Of a DNA stretch of 64,000 nucleotides, positions 15,658 to 24,632 are shown piece by piece (positions within the stretch are counted from its first letter, which is position 1; each line of letters opens with the position of its first letter). The notes below the pieces were generated by a model. It was not told the DNA's origin and did not search any database. It was given only the letters and a program-made list of their open reading frames with translations. This DNA is from Kumtagia sp052180275. GTDB taxonomy: Bacteria; Pseudomonadota; Alphaproteobacteria; Rhizobiales; Rhizobiaceae. The position numbers were made by a program, and so were the translations under genes. The stretch covers positions 6,324,001 through 6,388,000 of the forward strand of contig NZ_CP197465.1 of assembly GCF_052180275.1 (NCBI RefSeq), read 5' to 3'.

Positions 15658-16518
15658 ATGGACTGGAATGCGGCGATCGACAAGAACCGGGAAGCGCTGA
15701 AGCGTGTGCTCGCCATGCTCGTCGCCATGGCCGGGCTAGGCGCTGGGGGACAGTTTACTTTCTTTCGGCAGGAAGGCCGAAGCAGTCCAGAAGTCGTGCG
15801 GGCCGAAAAACGTAAACTGTCCCCGGCACTTACCCTGCCCCGAAACCTGCATCGCGCCATCGCAAAACTGCTGCGACCGGCCGAAGCGGCGGTGCGGCGG
15901 CTGATCATCGTGGCCGCGCGCGGCCTGGTGGTGACCTTGCCGCCAGCGCGTCCGCGAAAACCGCAGCCCAAATCCATGGAACCGCTGCTGCGCGGCTTCG
16001 GCATCGCCGTCACCGTGTCCCGGGACGAACTGAGGCGCATCGCTGCCGCCCGGCGGGCCGCCGAGATCCGCGCCGCCCGCCCGAAAAAACGCAGTCTGCC
16101 GCTGTTCGATCCGCTGCGGCCCTGGAGCGTCCGCCGGTGGCCGGCGGCGGCCGATGGCGCGCCGGGCGGCATGCCGTTCCGCCGCCTGCCCGCCGACGAT
16201 CCGGTCGACGCGACGCGCATCGCCTTGCGCCTGCAAGCGCTGGCCGCCGCCCTCGACGACCTGCCGGGGCAGGCAAGACGGTTTGCCCGCTGGCGGGCGC
16301 GCAATGAGGCGGCGGCCGCGAAGGAAAAGCTGCGCCAGGAGGCGGGAATCGCGCCATTCAGGCGAACCGGCCAGCCGGCGCGGTTCCAGCGGGTCTGGCC
16401 GCTGAAACCCGGCCGCCCGCCCGGCTGGCGGCCAAAATCCACCCACGAGGTGCAGGACGTTCTGGAAGTCGTCCACGGGCTGGCGCAGTGGGCGATGGAG
16501 AAACCCGATACGTCCTGA
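15658..16518 (+). CDS. Hypothetical basic protein with an in-frame REP-like insertion
   Basis: The 286-residue protein is rich in Arg, Ala and Pro and has no catalytic motif I recognise. The N-terminal stretch MDWNAAIDKNREALKRVLAML leads into a hydrophobic segment (about residues 17-30). The segment coded by 15746-15824 (about residues 30-56, GQFTFFRQ...RKLSPA) comes from a palindromic element flanked by GGGGACAGTTTAC and its complement. The rest is a conserved-looking basic C-terminus (GRPPGWRPKSTHEV, VVHGLAQWAMEKPDTS). It appears to stay in frame despite the insertion. Possibly a membrane-associated protein specific to this order; function unknown. Confidence 0.65.
   Translation: MDWNAAIDKNREALKRVLAMLVAMAGLGAGGQFTFFRQEGRSSPEVVRAEKRKLSPALTLPRNLHRAIAKLLRPAEAAVRRLIIVAARGLVVTLPPARPRKPQPKSMEPLLRGFGIAVTVSRDELRRIAAARRAAEIRAARPKKRSLPLFDPLRPWSVRRWPAAADGAPGGMPFRRLPADDPVDATRIALRLQALAAALDDLPGQARRFARWRARNEAAAAKEKLRQEAGIAPFRRTGQPARFQRVWPLKPGRPPGWRPKSTHEVQDVLEVVHGLAQWAMEKPDTS
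15746..15824. repeat. Palindromic REP-like element inside a coding sequence
   Basis: This 79-bp element is bounded by perfect inverted 13-mers GGGGACAGTTTAC and GTAAACTGTCCCC. It has an inner hairpin TTCGGC...GCCGAA. It lies in the reading frame of the hypothetical gene at 15658-16518 without introducing a stop. Such GGGGACAG-bounded palindromes are typical of REP/RAYT-type repeats (family knowledge). Confidence 0.75.
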
Positions 16519-16722
16519 TGCCGTCTCGACGGATGTCACAATCGAAGCATCGACGGCCAGCGCGGATTTTTTCGCGGCCTGGCGACGATCCGCGTTGTCA
16601 AAAGATATCGTTGCCCACCTGTTGGCGAATCCGGTCAGACCTGCTCCCGCGTGCATCCCGTCATCCCAACGCCCGCACATCAGCCAACGGGCATTCCAGC
16701 ATCGTCATTCCCACCCAAAATG

Positions 16723-17100
16723 TCATTTCTGCTGCTCCCGCCTGGCCGCCGCCTCGGCGATCGCCATGTCGCGGGCGCGGAGGAACACGCTCTCCATCCG
16801 CCAGTGCTCGTTGGGGTATTGGCCGGCCCATTCGTCCCAGCCGTGGTTGCGGCGGAATTCGCCGAGCAGGCCGGACGCCAGGATCTCGTCCTTGTCGACG
16901 GGCGTCGGGTTCTCGCAATCGGGCGCGACATAGATCGCATCGCCGCGGCAATAGAGTTCGCACATGAAGCAGGTCTGGCAGTCCTCCTGCCTGGCGATGA
17001 CCGGCGGCCCGGCCAGCGACGGCTCGAGCACGTTGGTCGGGCATATCTCCACGCAGGCGTTGCAGCCCGCGCAACGCTCGGCGACGATCAGTTCGATCAC
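16723..17100 (-). CDS. Ferredoxin-like protein with two 4Fe-4S clusters (AprB-like)
   Basis: The 125-residue protein has two cluster-binding motifs. C10-xx-C13-xx-C16-xxx-CP is typical of bacterial ferredoxins. A second C41-xx-C44-xx-C47-xxx-C51 follows after a spacer. The C-terminal tail (about residues 60-125) resembles the tail of iron-sulphur subunits rather than free ferredoxins. The GTG start at 17100 overlaps the flavoprotein stop by 4 bp, so the two are translationally coupled and probably form an electron-transfer complex like AprAB. It is last in the organosulfur operon that begins at 22769. Confidence 0.85.
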   Translation of the reverse strand: MIELIVAERCAGCNACVEICPTNVLEPSLAGPPVIARQEDCQTCFMCELYCRGDAIYVAPDCENPTPVDKDEILASGLLGEFRRNHGWDEWAGQYPNEHWRMESVFLRARDMAIAEAAARREQQK

Positions 17101-18689
17101 GATGCAAGCTCCAGAATCCGGTCCTGGTCGACGCCCGTCCAGACCTTGTCCAGGCCACCGACGAGGATGCGATGGTTGAAGCGCGGGTCGGTTTCGGGCC
17201 GGTCCTCGCGCCGATGCATGCCGCGGCTTTCGTCGCGCGCCAGCGCCGAGGCCGCGCACCAGCGCGCCGTCGCCAGCATCGCCGCGGTTTCCCGCGTCCT
17301 CAGGAGCCTGTCGCCGACGCCCTCAGCGCGCGCATCGAACTCCGCCCACGCATCCTCGAGCAGTTCGACCGATTTCCCGAGCTTCTCGCCGCTGCGAAAA
17401 ATGTTGCGGTCATACCCGAGCATCTCGCGCTGGATGGTGGTCAGCGTGGAGCGGAGGTCGACCTCGCGCGCCGCCGCCGCCGGGCGCAGGCCCGCCTGCC
17501 CGATCGGGCGGCTGCCGCCCGGCGCTACGCCGTTGGCCACGGCATGGCGGGCCGCCCCGGCACCCGCCCACTGGCCGGATGAGACCGCCCACGCCGAATT
17601 GACGTTGCCGCCGCCGGAGATGGCGCCGGCGACAAGTTCCCGCGTCGCCGCGTCCCCGGCCGCATAAAGCCCCGAAACGGACGTCCGGCAGTCCTCGCCG
17701 GCGATCCGCAGGCCGCCGATCCCCCGGATCGTACCTTCGCCGTGCAGCGTCACCTCGAAGCGGTCGCGATAGGGGTCTATGCCCCAGCGCCGGAACGGCA
17801 GCATGAAGTTGGGCGAGATCGTCGGCACGCGGGCGCGTATGTCCTCCGGCGTGCGGGAGAGATCGCAGAACACCCCCCCCTTCAACATGGCCCGTGCCAG
17901 CGGCCGCGTCGTTTCCGGCCCCGGCGGCATCGGGATCACCGCGCCATCCTCGTCGTAATAGGTGGCGAAAGCATAGGACATCGACCGCGTCATCGTCGAA
18001 CGGATGGGCGCGACCGTATAGTAGGTGGTGAACTCCATGCCGGAGAGTTCGGCGCCCGCCTCGGCCGCCATCAGATAGCCGTCTCCCGTGTTGGCGTGCG
18101 AGCCCAGCAGCCGCGACAGGAACGAGGTGCCGCCGGTCGCGATCACCACCGCACCGGCATTCACCCGCCAGTCGCCGCCCTTCTGGCGCCGGATGCCGCG
18201 CGCGCCGGCGACGGATCCGTCCCCGCGCTGCAGCAGTTCCAGCGCCGGGCTATGGTCGAGCACGGTGACGCCGAGGCTGTCGACGAGTTTTCGCAGCGCG
18301 CGCATGTATTCGGGACCGCGCAGCGCGCGATACTGCGTCTCGCCGTTTTCATCGCGGGAAAAGTCGTAAAAACCTTCAAGCGTCGGCAGGCTTTCCCAGG
18401 TCAGCGCCAGCGTGCGCGCCATCCACGCCGGGTCGTTGATGCCGAAGCCGGTCTTGAACCGGTTGCGGATCGTGGCCTCTCGCAATTCGGACGGGTCGGG
18501 CGGCACCCACCAGTGGCCGGGGCCCGCCGTCGCGGTGACCCCGCTGGTGCCGCAATACCCCTTGTCTACCAGGATCACCGAGGCGCCGGCGCGCCGCGCG
18601 GCGGACGCCGCCCAGGTTCCGGCAAGCCCGCCGCCGATGACCAGCACGTCGGCGGTCAGGTCGAGGGTTTCTTCTTTCGCTTGGCTCAT
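17097..18689 (-). CDS. FAD-dependent fumarate-reductase/APS-reductase-like flavoprotein subunit
   Basis: The 530-residue protein has an N-terminal FAD Rossmann motif VLVIGGGLAGTWAASAARRAG with GxGxxG at about residues 18-23. A second FAD-contact motif is VSGLYAAGDAATRE, followed by GAISGGGNVNSAW near residues 340-375, as in the succinate dehydrogenase/fumarate reductase/AprA family. It is somewhat short for AprA (about 610-660). It is coupled to the two-cluster ferredoxin and lies in an operon with a sulfonate-type ABC transporter, which suggests a role in reduction of a sulphur compound. The ATG at 18689 follows AGGAG. The exact substrate cannot be told from sequence. Confidence 0.85.
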   Translation of the reverse strand: MSQAKEETLDLTADVLVIGGGLAGTWAASAARRAGASVILVDKGYCGTSGVTATAGPGHWWVPPDPSELREATIRNRFKTGFGINDPAWMARTLALTWESLPTLEGFYDFSRDENGETQYRALRGPEYMRALRKLVDSLGVTVLDHSPALELLQRGDGSVAGARGIRRQKGGDWRVNAGAVVIATGGTSFLSRLLGSHANTGDGYLMAAEAGAELSGMEFTTYYTVAPIRSTMTRSMSYAFATYYDEDGAVIPMPPGPETTRPLARAMLKGGVFCDLSRTPEDIRARVPTISPNFMLPFRRWGIDPYRDRFEVTLHGEGTIRGIGGLRIAGEDCRTSVSGLYAAGDAATRELVAGAISGGGNVNSAWAVSSGQWAGAGAARHAVANGVAPGGSRPIGQAGLRPAAAAREVDLRSTLTTIQREMLGYDRNIFRSGEKLGKSVELLEDAWAEFDARAEGVGDRLLRTRETAAMLATARWCAASALARDESRGMHRREDRPETDPRFNHRILVGGLDKVWTGVDQDRILELAS

Positions 18690-18734
18690 GGCCGAAAATC
18701 TCCTCGCTGGCGGCACGCGGGTGCGCGATGCGGC

Positions 18735-19496
18735 TCAGGCGTTTCCATGGCTGCCATGGCGCACGCCCAGCCAGTCGAGAAGGCTGCCGCGTATTCGGGC
18801 GAAGGACGGATCGGCGACGTCGCGCGGGCGCCGCAGATCGATCCGCTCCTCGTGGGCGATCACCCCGTCCTTCATCACCAGCACGCGGTCGGCGAGAAGC
18901 ACCGCCTCCTCCACGTCATGGGTGACCAGCAGCACGGCACAGCCATGCCGCTGCCAGAGTTCGCCGACGAGATCCTGGGCCTTGATGCGGGTCAGGGCGT
19001 CGAGCGCGGCGAAGGGCTCGTCGAGCAGCAGCAGGTCGGGCTGCCGGACCAGAGCGCGGGCCAGCGAGGTGCGCTGCGCCTCGCCGCCGGACAGAACTTT
19101 TGGCCATTGATCGGCGCGGTGGCCGATGCCGACCTCGTCGAGCGCGGCAAGCGCCCGCGCCTTGTCGGGCCGGCCCGGCAGGCCGAGCACCACATTGCGC
19201 CAGACCTTCTTCCACGGCATCAGGCGCGGCGCCTGGAAGGCGACGGCGCGGCGCACTGGCACTTCCACCTCGCCGGCGATCTCACGGTCGAGATCGGCCA
19301 GGATGCGCAGCAGGGTGCTCTTGCCGCATCCGCTGGCGCCCAGCAGCGCCACGAATTCGCCCGGCGCGATGTCGACATCGAGATCTTTCAGAACCTCGCG
19401 CTCGCCGAAGCGGCGCGTCAGGCCACGGACCCTGACCGCGGGCGCTACCGCCCTGGTCCGGTCCGGCGCCCGGCGGAACGCCACCGGATCGACCAT
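18735..19496 (-). CDS. Nitrate/sulfonate/taurine-type ABC transporter ATPase (SsuB-like)
   Basis: The 253-residue protein has Walker A GASGCGKST near residues 63-71, signature LSGGEAQR, Walker B LLLLDEPFAALDAL and the switch His in LLVTHDVEEA. It belongs to the SsuB/TauB class. It powers the permease encoded immediately upstream (2-bp gap). With the binding protein at 20410-21387 it forms a complete importer. The start ATG at 19496 is chosen because it follows the permease stop; an upstream in-frame start would overlap that gene. Confidence 0.92.
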   Translation of the reverse strand: MVDPVAFRRAPDRTRAVAPAVRVRGLTRRFGEREVLKDLDVDIAPGEFVALLGASGCGKSTLLRILADLDREIAGEVEVPVRRAVAFQAPRLMPWKKVWRNVVLGLPGRPDKARALAALDEVGIGHRADQWPKVLSGGEAQRTSLARALVRQPDLLLLDEPFAALDALTRIKAQDLVGELWQRHGCAVLLVTHDVEEAVLLADRVLVMKDGVIAHEERIDLRRPRDVADPSFARIRGSLLDWLGVRHGSHGNA

Positions 19497-19498
19497 GT

Positions 19499-20386
19499 TC
19501 AAGTTCCGCTGAAGGCCGGCCGCCATGCCAAAAACACCTTTTCGAGAGTGCGGACAGTGAAATCGACGCCGAGGCCGAGCAAGGCGTAGACGGCGAGACA
19601 GACCACGATGACGTCGGTCTGGAACATCTCCCGCGCATTGGCCATCAGGTAGCCGATGCCGGCGGTGGCGTTGATCTGCTCGCCGAAGACCAGCGCCAGC
19701 CAGGCGATGCCGAGCGAATAGCGCAGGCCGACCAGCGAATTCGGCAGGGCGCCTGGCAGGACGACATGCCGGACCATCGCCGCGCGCGACAGGCCAAGCG
19801 TGCGCCCCGCCTCGATCAGCGTCGAATCCACGTTGCGGATGCCCGCATAGACGTTGAGGTAGAGCGGAAAGGCCGTGCCGAGCGCGATCAGCGCTATTTT
19901 CGGTGCCTCGCCGATGCCCAGCCAGATGATCAGCAGCGGGATCATCGCGACATTGGGGACGGTGCGCAGCATCTGCATGGTGGCGTCGACGAGGTCCTCG
20001 CCGAGCCGGAAAAGCCCGGCAACCACGGCAAGCGCCACCCCGATCGAGCCGCCGATCGCCAATCCCGCCAGGGCGCGGCCAAGCGAGATCACCATCGCGT
20101 CCTGCAACTCGCCGGTCTCGATCAGCTTGGCGGCGCTGCCGATCACGGTCGACGGGCCGGCAAGCACCTCGCTCGGCAGGACGCCGGTCTTCGAAGCCAC
20201 TTGCCAGAGAAGGACCAGCACGACCGGGCCAGACATTCGGCGCAGCCAGCGGGGCACGCCCCGTCCAGCCACCGAAACCGGCTCGATGCGCTGCCTCGCC
20301 AGCGGGCCGCGATGCCCTGCCGGTTCATCGGCCGGGCGCCTTTTTGCAGCGCCGGGCCGGATGGTGACGGTCGCGATCGCGCTCAT
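19499..20386 (-). CDS. Sulfonate-type ABC transporter permease (SsuC-like)
   Basis: The 295-residue inner-membrane protein begins with a basic cytoplasmic tail of about 45 residues. About six hydrophobic segments follow, starting with GPVVLVLLWQVASKTGVLP. The BPD_transp_1 EAA loop is STLIEAGRTLGLSRAAMVRHV. The ATG at 20386 has a strong SD (GAGGAG, 7-bp spacing). It sits between the binding protein and the ATPase genes. Confidence 0.9.
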   Translation of the reverse strand: MSAIATVTIRPGAAKRRPADEPAGHRGPLARQRIEPVSVAGRGVPRWLRRMSGPVVLVLLWQVASKTGVLPSEVLAGPSTVIGSAAKLIETGELQDAMVISLGRALAGLAIGGSIGVALAVVAGLFRLGEDLVDATMQMLRTVPNVAMIPLLIIWLGIGEAPKIALIALGTAFPLYLNVYAGIRNVDSTLIEAGRTLGLSRAAMVRHVVLPGALPNSLVGLRYSLGIAWLALVFGEQINATAGIGYLMANAREMFQTDVIVVCLAVYALLGLGVDFTVRTLEKVFLAWRPAFSGT

Positions 20387-20409
20387 CTGAAAACTCCTCG
20401 CGACCCCGC

Positions 20410-21387
20410 TCAGTTGGTCGGCAGGTCGCGATAGACGTAGTCGGCCAGCTTCAGGTCGCCGGTAAGCACGCCGGCCTCCTTCCACGTGTCGAAGACGGTC
20501 TGGAGCGAGGCCGCGAAATCATCGTCGATCGGCTCGCGCTGATAGGCGGCCTCGATCGGGTAGATGTACTCCACCGTTTCCTTGTCCTGCTTGGCGAAGC
20601 CTGCGTAGAAATCCACGAAGGCGTCCTTGTTGGTGCGCGTCCAGTCGTATCCGCGTTCGACCCGCGCGGTGAAATCGGCGATTGCCGCCACCTTGCCGGG
20701 ATCGGCGAGCGCGCTGTCCGTGGCGCTGAAGACGAAGTTGCCGGTGTTGATGCCGGTCCCTTCGATCAGCACTGTCGCCTTGAGCGTGCCGATCGAGCGC
20801 GCGAGATAGATGCCCCACGTCCCCCAGGCGTCGATGCTGCCGGCCTGGAAGGCGGCGCTGGCGTCGGCCGGCGTCAGGAAGGCGAGCTTGACGTCGTCCT
20901 GGGTAAGGCCCGCCTTCTTCAGGACTCCGAGCGTCAGGTAGTGGGCGACGCTGCCGCGGGTCGTCGGCGAGATCGTCTTGCCCTTCAAATCCTCGATCGT
21001 CTTGATCGGGCTGCCTTCCGGAATGATCAGCGAACTGCCCAGGCCGCCATTCGAGAAGTTGGCGACGACCTTGATTTTTGAGCCGCCGGCGATGGCGCTG
21101 ACGGTCGGCGAATCCGCCGCCTGGCCGAGGTCGACCGCGTCGGCCTTCAGCGCCTCGTGCAGGTTGACGGCGGCAGCATAGACCGACCACTCGATCTGGT
21201 AGGGCACGTCCTTGAGCAGACCTGCCGCTTCCAGCTTGGCGCGTGTCGCGCCGGTCTGGTCGCCGACCCGCAGCACCACCTTGCTGAGATCTTCGGCCGC
21301 GAAGGCCGCCGGCGCCATGCCGAGGGATGCGATGGCGGCAAGCCCGCCCAGGATAAGATTGAAGCTGCGACGCGAGAGCGTTGTCAT
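20410..21387 (-). CDS. Aliphatic-sulfonate/taurine ABC transporter substrate-binding protein, Tat-exported
   Basis: The 325-residue protein has a twin-arginine-type signal (LSRRSFNLILGG) ending near AAFAAEDLSK. The mature part has the SsuA/NMT1-like fold: VVLRVGDQTGATRAKLEAAG, DLGQAADSPTVSAIAGG (the binding-loop region), and the hinge SIDAWGTWGIYLA. It captures a sulfonate-like solute for the SsuCB-type importer encoded downstream. The gene is about 44 bp after the NtaA-like monooxygenase, which probably oxidises the imported compound. Confidence 0.9.
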   Translation of the reverse strand: MTTLSRRSFNLILGGLAAIASLGMAPAAFAAEDLSKVVLRVGDQTGATRAKLEAAGLLKDVPYQIEWSVYAAAVNLHEALKADAVDLGQAADSPTVSAIAGGSKIKVVANFSNGGLGSSLIIPEGSPIKTIEDLKGKTISPTTRGSVAHYLTLGVLKKAGLTQDDVKLAFLTPADASAAFQAGSIDAWGTWGIYLARSIGTLKATVLIEGTGINTGNFVFSATDSALADPGKVAAIADFTARVERGYDWTRTNKDAFVDFYAGFAKQDKETVEYIYPIEAAYQREPIDDDFAASLQTVFDTWKEAGVLTGDLKLADYVYRDLPTN

Positions 21388-21431
21388 GGAATTCGAACCT
21401 TCTGTTTGAGAGGCGAAAAGTCGGAAGGCGA

Positions 21432-22769
21432 TCACTCGGCGGCGACGGACAGATCGCGCCGAGCGTAGCGGTTTGGCGGCACCGGGATGCCGAGATTGCC
21501 GCGGAATGTCTCCGCCTCGTACTCGGTGCGGTAGATGCCCCGCGCCTGCAGGATGGGCACGACATGCTCGACGAAGACCTCGAGTTCGCGCGGCAGCGAC
21601 ACGTTGACGACGAAACCGTCCGAGCCGCGCTCCTCGAGCCAGCGCTGGAAGGCGTCGGCGACCTGTTCCGGCGTGCCGACGAATTCCGTTTTCGGGGTGG
21701 CGAAGCGAAGCGCCGTCTGGCGAAGCGTCAAATTCTCGCGGCGCGCCGTTTCGACGATCTTGCCGGACGTGCTCTGGTTGCTGTTTGCGCCATGCGCCGA
21801 GACGTCCGGGAACGGCGCATCGAGATCGTGCCGGAGGAAGTCGTAGTCGTTGAACGGCCGGCCGAGCATCGACAGCGCATTCTCGATCGACGTGAGATTG
21901 GCGAAGTCCTGGTATTTGCGCTCGGCCTCTTCCTCGGTCGAACCGATGACCGGGCGGATTCCGGGCAGGATGAACAGCTCGTCCGGATCGCGGCCGTAGC
22001 CGGCCACACGCTGCTTGGTGTCGCGGTAGTAGGCCTTGCCTTCTTCCAGATTCTCGTGATGGACGAAGATCGCATCGGCGCGGCTCGCCGCAAAATTCTT
22101 GCCGTCCTCCGAGGCGCCCGCCTGGAAGATGACGGGCTGGCCCTGCGGTGACCGCGCGATGTTGAGCGGCCCCCTGACCTGGAAGAACTCGCCCTTGTGG
22201 TTGAGCGGATGGAGCTTTGCCGGATCGAAGAAAACACCGCTCGCCTTGTCGTGGACCAGCGCGTCGTCCTCCCAGGAATCCCACAGGCCCTGCACCACAT
22301 CGAGATATTCGGCCGCCAGCCGGTAGCGCGTGTCATGCGCCAGGTGCTTGTCCTTGCTGAAATTGGCGGCACTTCCCTCCAGCCAGGAGGTCACCACGTT
22401 CCAGCCGGCGCGGCCGCCGCTGATATGGTCGAGCGAGGCGAACTGCCGGGCGACGTTGAAGGGCTCGCTGTAGCTGGCGGTCAGCGTGGCGACGAGCCCG
22501 ATATGCGAGGTGGCGCCCGCAAGCGCCGACAGGATGGTCAGCGGCTCGAAGCGGTTGAGATAATGCGGGCTCGACTTCTCCGTGATGAAGACGCTGTCGG
22601 CAACGAACAGGAAATCGAATTTCGCCGCCTCGGCAAGCTGCGCCTGCCGCTTGTAATATTCGAAATTCGTGCTGGCGGTCGGATCGGCATCCTTGTGCCG
22701 CCAATCCCCCCATCCCATGCCCACGCCGTGGAGCATGAATCCGAGCTTCAACTGTCGCTTGCCTGACAT
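21432..22769 (-). CDS. NtaA/DszA-family FMN-dependent monooxygenase
   Basis: The 445-residue luciferase-fold enzyme has KFDFLFVADSVFI, RFEPLTILSALAGAT, SGGRAGWNVVTSWLEGSAANF and QAGASEDGKNFAA, all family hallmarks. The nearest functional types are dibenzothiophene-sulfone and nitrilotriacetate monooxygenases, which use FMNH2 and O2. It is first in an operon with a complete sulfonate-type transporter and the flavoprotein/ferredoxin pair. SD GGAGATTGGG precedes the ATG. The TGTCTAT-N5-TTATAGA repeat lies about 80 bp upstream. The predicted job is C-S bond cleavage to release sulphur; this is inference. Confidence 0.9.
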   Translation of the reverse strand: MSGKRQLKLGFMLHGVGMGWGDWRHKDADPTASTNFEYYKRQAQLAEAAKFDFLFVADSVFITEKSSPHYLNRFEPLTILSALAGATSHIGLVATLTASYSEPFNVARQFASLDHISGGRAGWNVVTSWLEGSAANFSKDKHLAHDTRYRLAAEYLDVVQGLWDSWEDDALVHDKASGVFFDPAKLHPLNHKGEFFQVRGPLNIARSPQGQPVIFQAGASEDGKNFAASRADAIFVHHENLEEGKAYYRDTKQRVAGYGRDPDELFILPGIRPVIGSTEEEAERKYQDFANLTSIENALSMLGRPFNDYDFLRHDLDAPFPDVSAHGANSNQSTSGKIVETARRENLTLRQTALRFATPKTEFVGTPEQVADAFQRWLEERGSDGFVVNVSLPRELEVFVEHVVPILQARGIYRTEYEAETFRGNLGIPVPPNRYARRDLSVAAE

Positions 22770-22848
22770 CCCAATCTCCTGGCGGGTCGGCGCGGCCGGG
22801 CGATGAATGAAACCCTGAGGCGGCGGCCGATCTGTGCAGGAAGCCTAT

Positions 22849-22867
22849 TGTCTATCTTTTTTATAGA
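22849..22867. promoter_or_regulatory. Inverted repeat upstream of organosulfur operon 2
   Basis: TGTCTAT-N5-TTATAGA lies 80 bp upstream of the start at 22769. The two 7-bp arms are identical, base for base, with those at 31076-31094 upstream of the other organosulfur operon; only the 5-bp spacer differs. It is probably the binding site of a shared regulator not encoded in this window. Confidence 0.65.
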
Positions 22868-23000
22868 CTAGATCGATATTTGCGATTTCGTCGCTCGCAG
22901 CGGAGTGGATTGCTCCGGAAAGACGGCGTGGCGGACTGGAGCCACTGCCGTCGCCCCGGAGAGCCGGCAAGGCGCGAGAGCCCAGGTCGGTGCGCCGGTT

Positions 23001-24632
23001 TCATCGGGCTCCGTTTCGGACATCGAAGACTTCCACCAGCGGCACGGACCGAAACTCGGAGACGAGGACCGTGACGCGCACGATCCAGAAACCGTCCAGC
23101 GGCAGCACGAAACCATCGGCGACGTAGGCGCCCTCGCCCGTCCCCCGCGCCTCGCGAGAGAATGGGCCGATGCCGTAGGACGGCTTGTCCAGATCGACGC
23201 TGACGCCGACCGGGGAAAGCGGTTTGCCGTCGAGCGTCAGATCGCGAATCTCGACCCTGACCGGCCCGACGATCGGCGGATGGATCGACAGCGTCGCCGC
23301 GACGCCGTCGTTGGCGGCGCGGATTTCCTGCACTTCGAACAGCGCCGGATTTTCGGCCATGGCGCGAGGCGGCGGGGTAAAGCGCCACAGGCCGAGGACG
23401 GCGATGACGGCGGTGGCGAGGACGATTTCGGCGGCGATATTGCGTTTGAGGCGACGGGCGGCATGCGCATCGCCGGCGATTGCCGGCAGGGTCAGGCGGT
23501 AGCGGTTGAGCACGGCCAGCGCCAGCATGACGGCGACCAGCGCGAGCTTGGCCAGCAGCACGCGGCCGTAGCCGGTCGACCACAGCGCCGGGATCGTCTG
23601 CACCTGCACGGCGGCCAGCAGAAGGCCGGACATCACCAGCACGCCGACGATCGCCGGGATCACGGAGGAGAAGCGCCTGATGAGAACGGAGGCCGGGGGA
23701 CCGCCCCGTGCCAGCGCCGCGGCGAGCGGCAAAAGCGCGCCGATCCACAGCACGACGGAAACCGCGTGGAGAAACACCGCGGGAACGGTTAGGAGCCGCG
23801 GCGGCGCCGTCGACGCATGGCCGGCGCCCGCCACCGCGATGCCGACGACAAAAAGGGCGGCAACGGCGAGCGGCAGGCCGAAGCGGGTCGACCGGACCAG
23901 GCCCCCGGCATAGGCCAGGAACAGCGCCGTCGCCGCCAGCAAGGCCGAACGCCCATAGGTGGTGGCCCACAGGCCGGCGCTCCAGACATCGGGCCTTGCC
24001 AGCCCCCCAAGAGACTCGCCAAGCGCGTCGAGGCCCTGGAAGCCTATCAGCACGGGCGTCGCGGCAAGGCCGAGAAACAACGCCGCCGTCACGATCCGGC
24101 TTTCCCGGCCAGGGCCGGACTGTCCTATCAGCGCGTTGAAGGCGACGCTTCCGATGCCGACGACCAGGCCGAGCATCAGCAGGAAACGCGCGGACCACAG
24201 GCCGACGCGCACGATGGGATCCGATTGCTCGACGGCGACCGGTGCGCCCGCGCTGGGCGCGCCGACCGAAAACACCAGGCCGCCGCCGATCGGATGGCCG
24301 TCGGACGAAGCGACGCGCCACGACAGGACATGCGTTCCGGTCTCCAGCGCGGACGGCAGGGTCAGCACGATGACCGAACCCTTCTCGCCGATCTCCCTGA
24401 GGACTTCGGCGCGCCCGTCCGGATGGATCAGGCGGGCGACGAGCGGCCTGGCGGGTTCGGAGAATGTGAGCGTGACTTTTTCAGGCGCTGCCGCGAGCAC
24501 AGTCCCGTCGCCTGGATCGGCGCCGATCAGCTGGGCATGGGCCGCAGCGGGGGCGATGGAAAGCGCCAATGCGAAAACGGCGGCGCAGAGCGCCGCCGAA
24601 AACCGCAACAGCCTGCGTTGAAGGCCGTTCAC
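23001..24632 (-). CDS. Copper resistance fusion protein CopC-CopD
   Basis: The 543-residue fusion has a signal peptide ending APAAA, after which the mature CopC domain starts HAQLIGADPGDG with the N-terminal His that binds Cu(II). The CopC domain runs to about residue 130 and contains SSDGHPIGGG. It is followed by about eight membrane segments of CopD, with GAGHAS and the WIGALLPLAAAL helix. A C-terminal periplasmic-type domain of about 100 residues follows (from MAENPALFEVQEI). It imports or handles copper at the inner membrane. The GTG start overlaps the YcnI-like stop by 4 bp. It is last in the organosulfur operon starting at 30991. Confidence 0.88.
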   Translation of the reverse strand: MNGLQRRLLRFSAALCAAVFALALSIAPAAAHAQLIGADPGDGTVLAAAPEKVTLTFSEPARPLVARLIHPDGRAEVLREIGEKGSVIVLTLPSALETGTHVLSWRVASSDGHPIGGGLVFSVGAPSAGAPVAVEQSDPIVRVGLWSARFLLMLGLVVGIGSVAFNALIGQSGPGRESRIVTAALFLGLAATPVLIGFQGLDALGESLGGLARPDVWSAGLWATTYGRSALLAATALFLAYAGGLVRSTRFGLPLAVAALFVVGIAVAGAGHASTAPPRLLTVPAVFLHAVSVVLWIGALLPLAAALARGGPPASVLIRRFSSVIPAIVGVLVMSGLLLAAVQVQTIPALWSTGYGRVLLAKLALVAVMLALAVLNRYRLTLPAIAGDAHAARRLKRNIAAEIVLATAVIAVLGLWRFTPPPRAMAENPALFEVQEIRAANDGVAATLSIHPPIVGPVRVEIRDLTLDGKPLSPVGVSVDLDKPSYGIGPFSREARGTGEGAYVADGFVLPLDGFWIVRVTVLVSEFRSVPLVEVFDVRNGAR

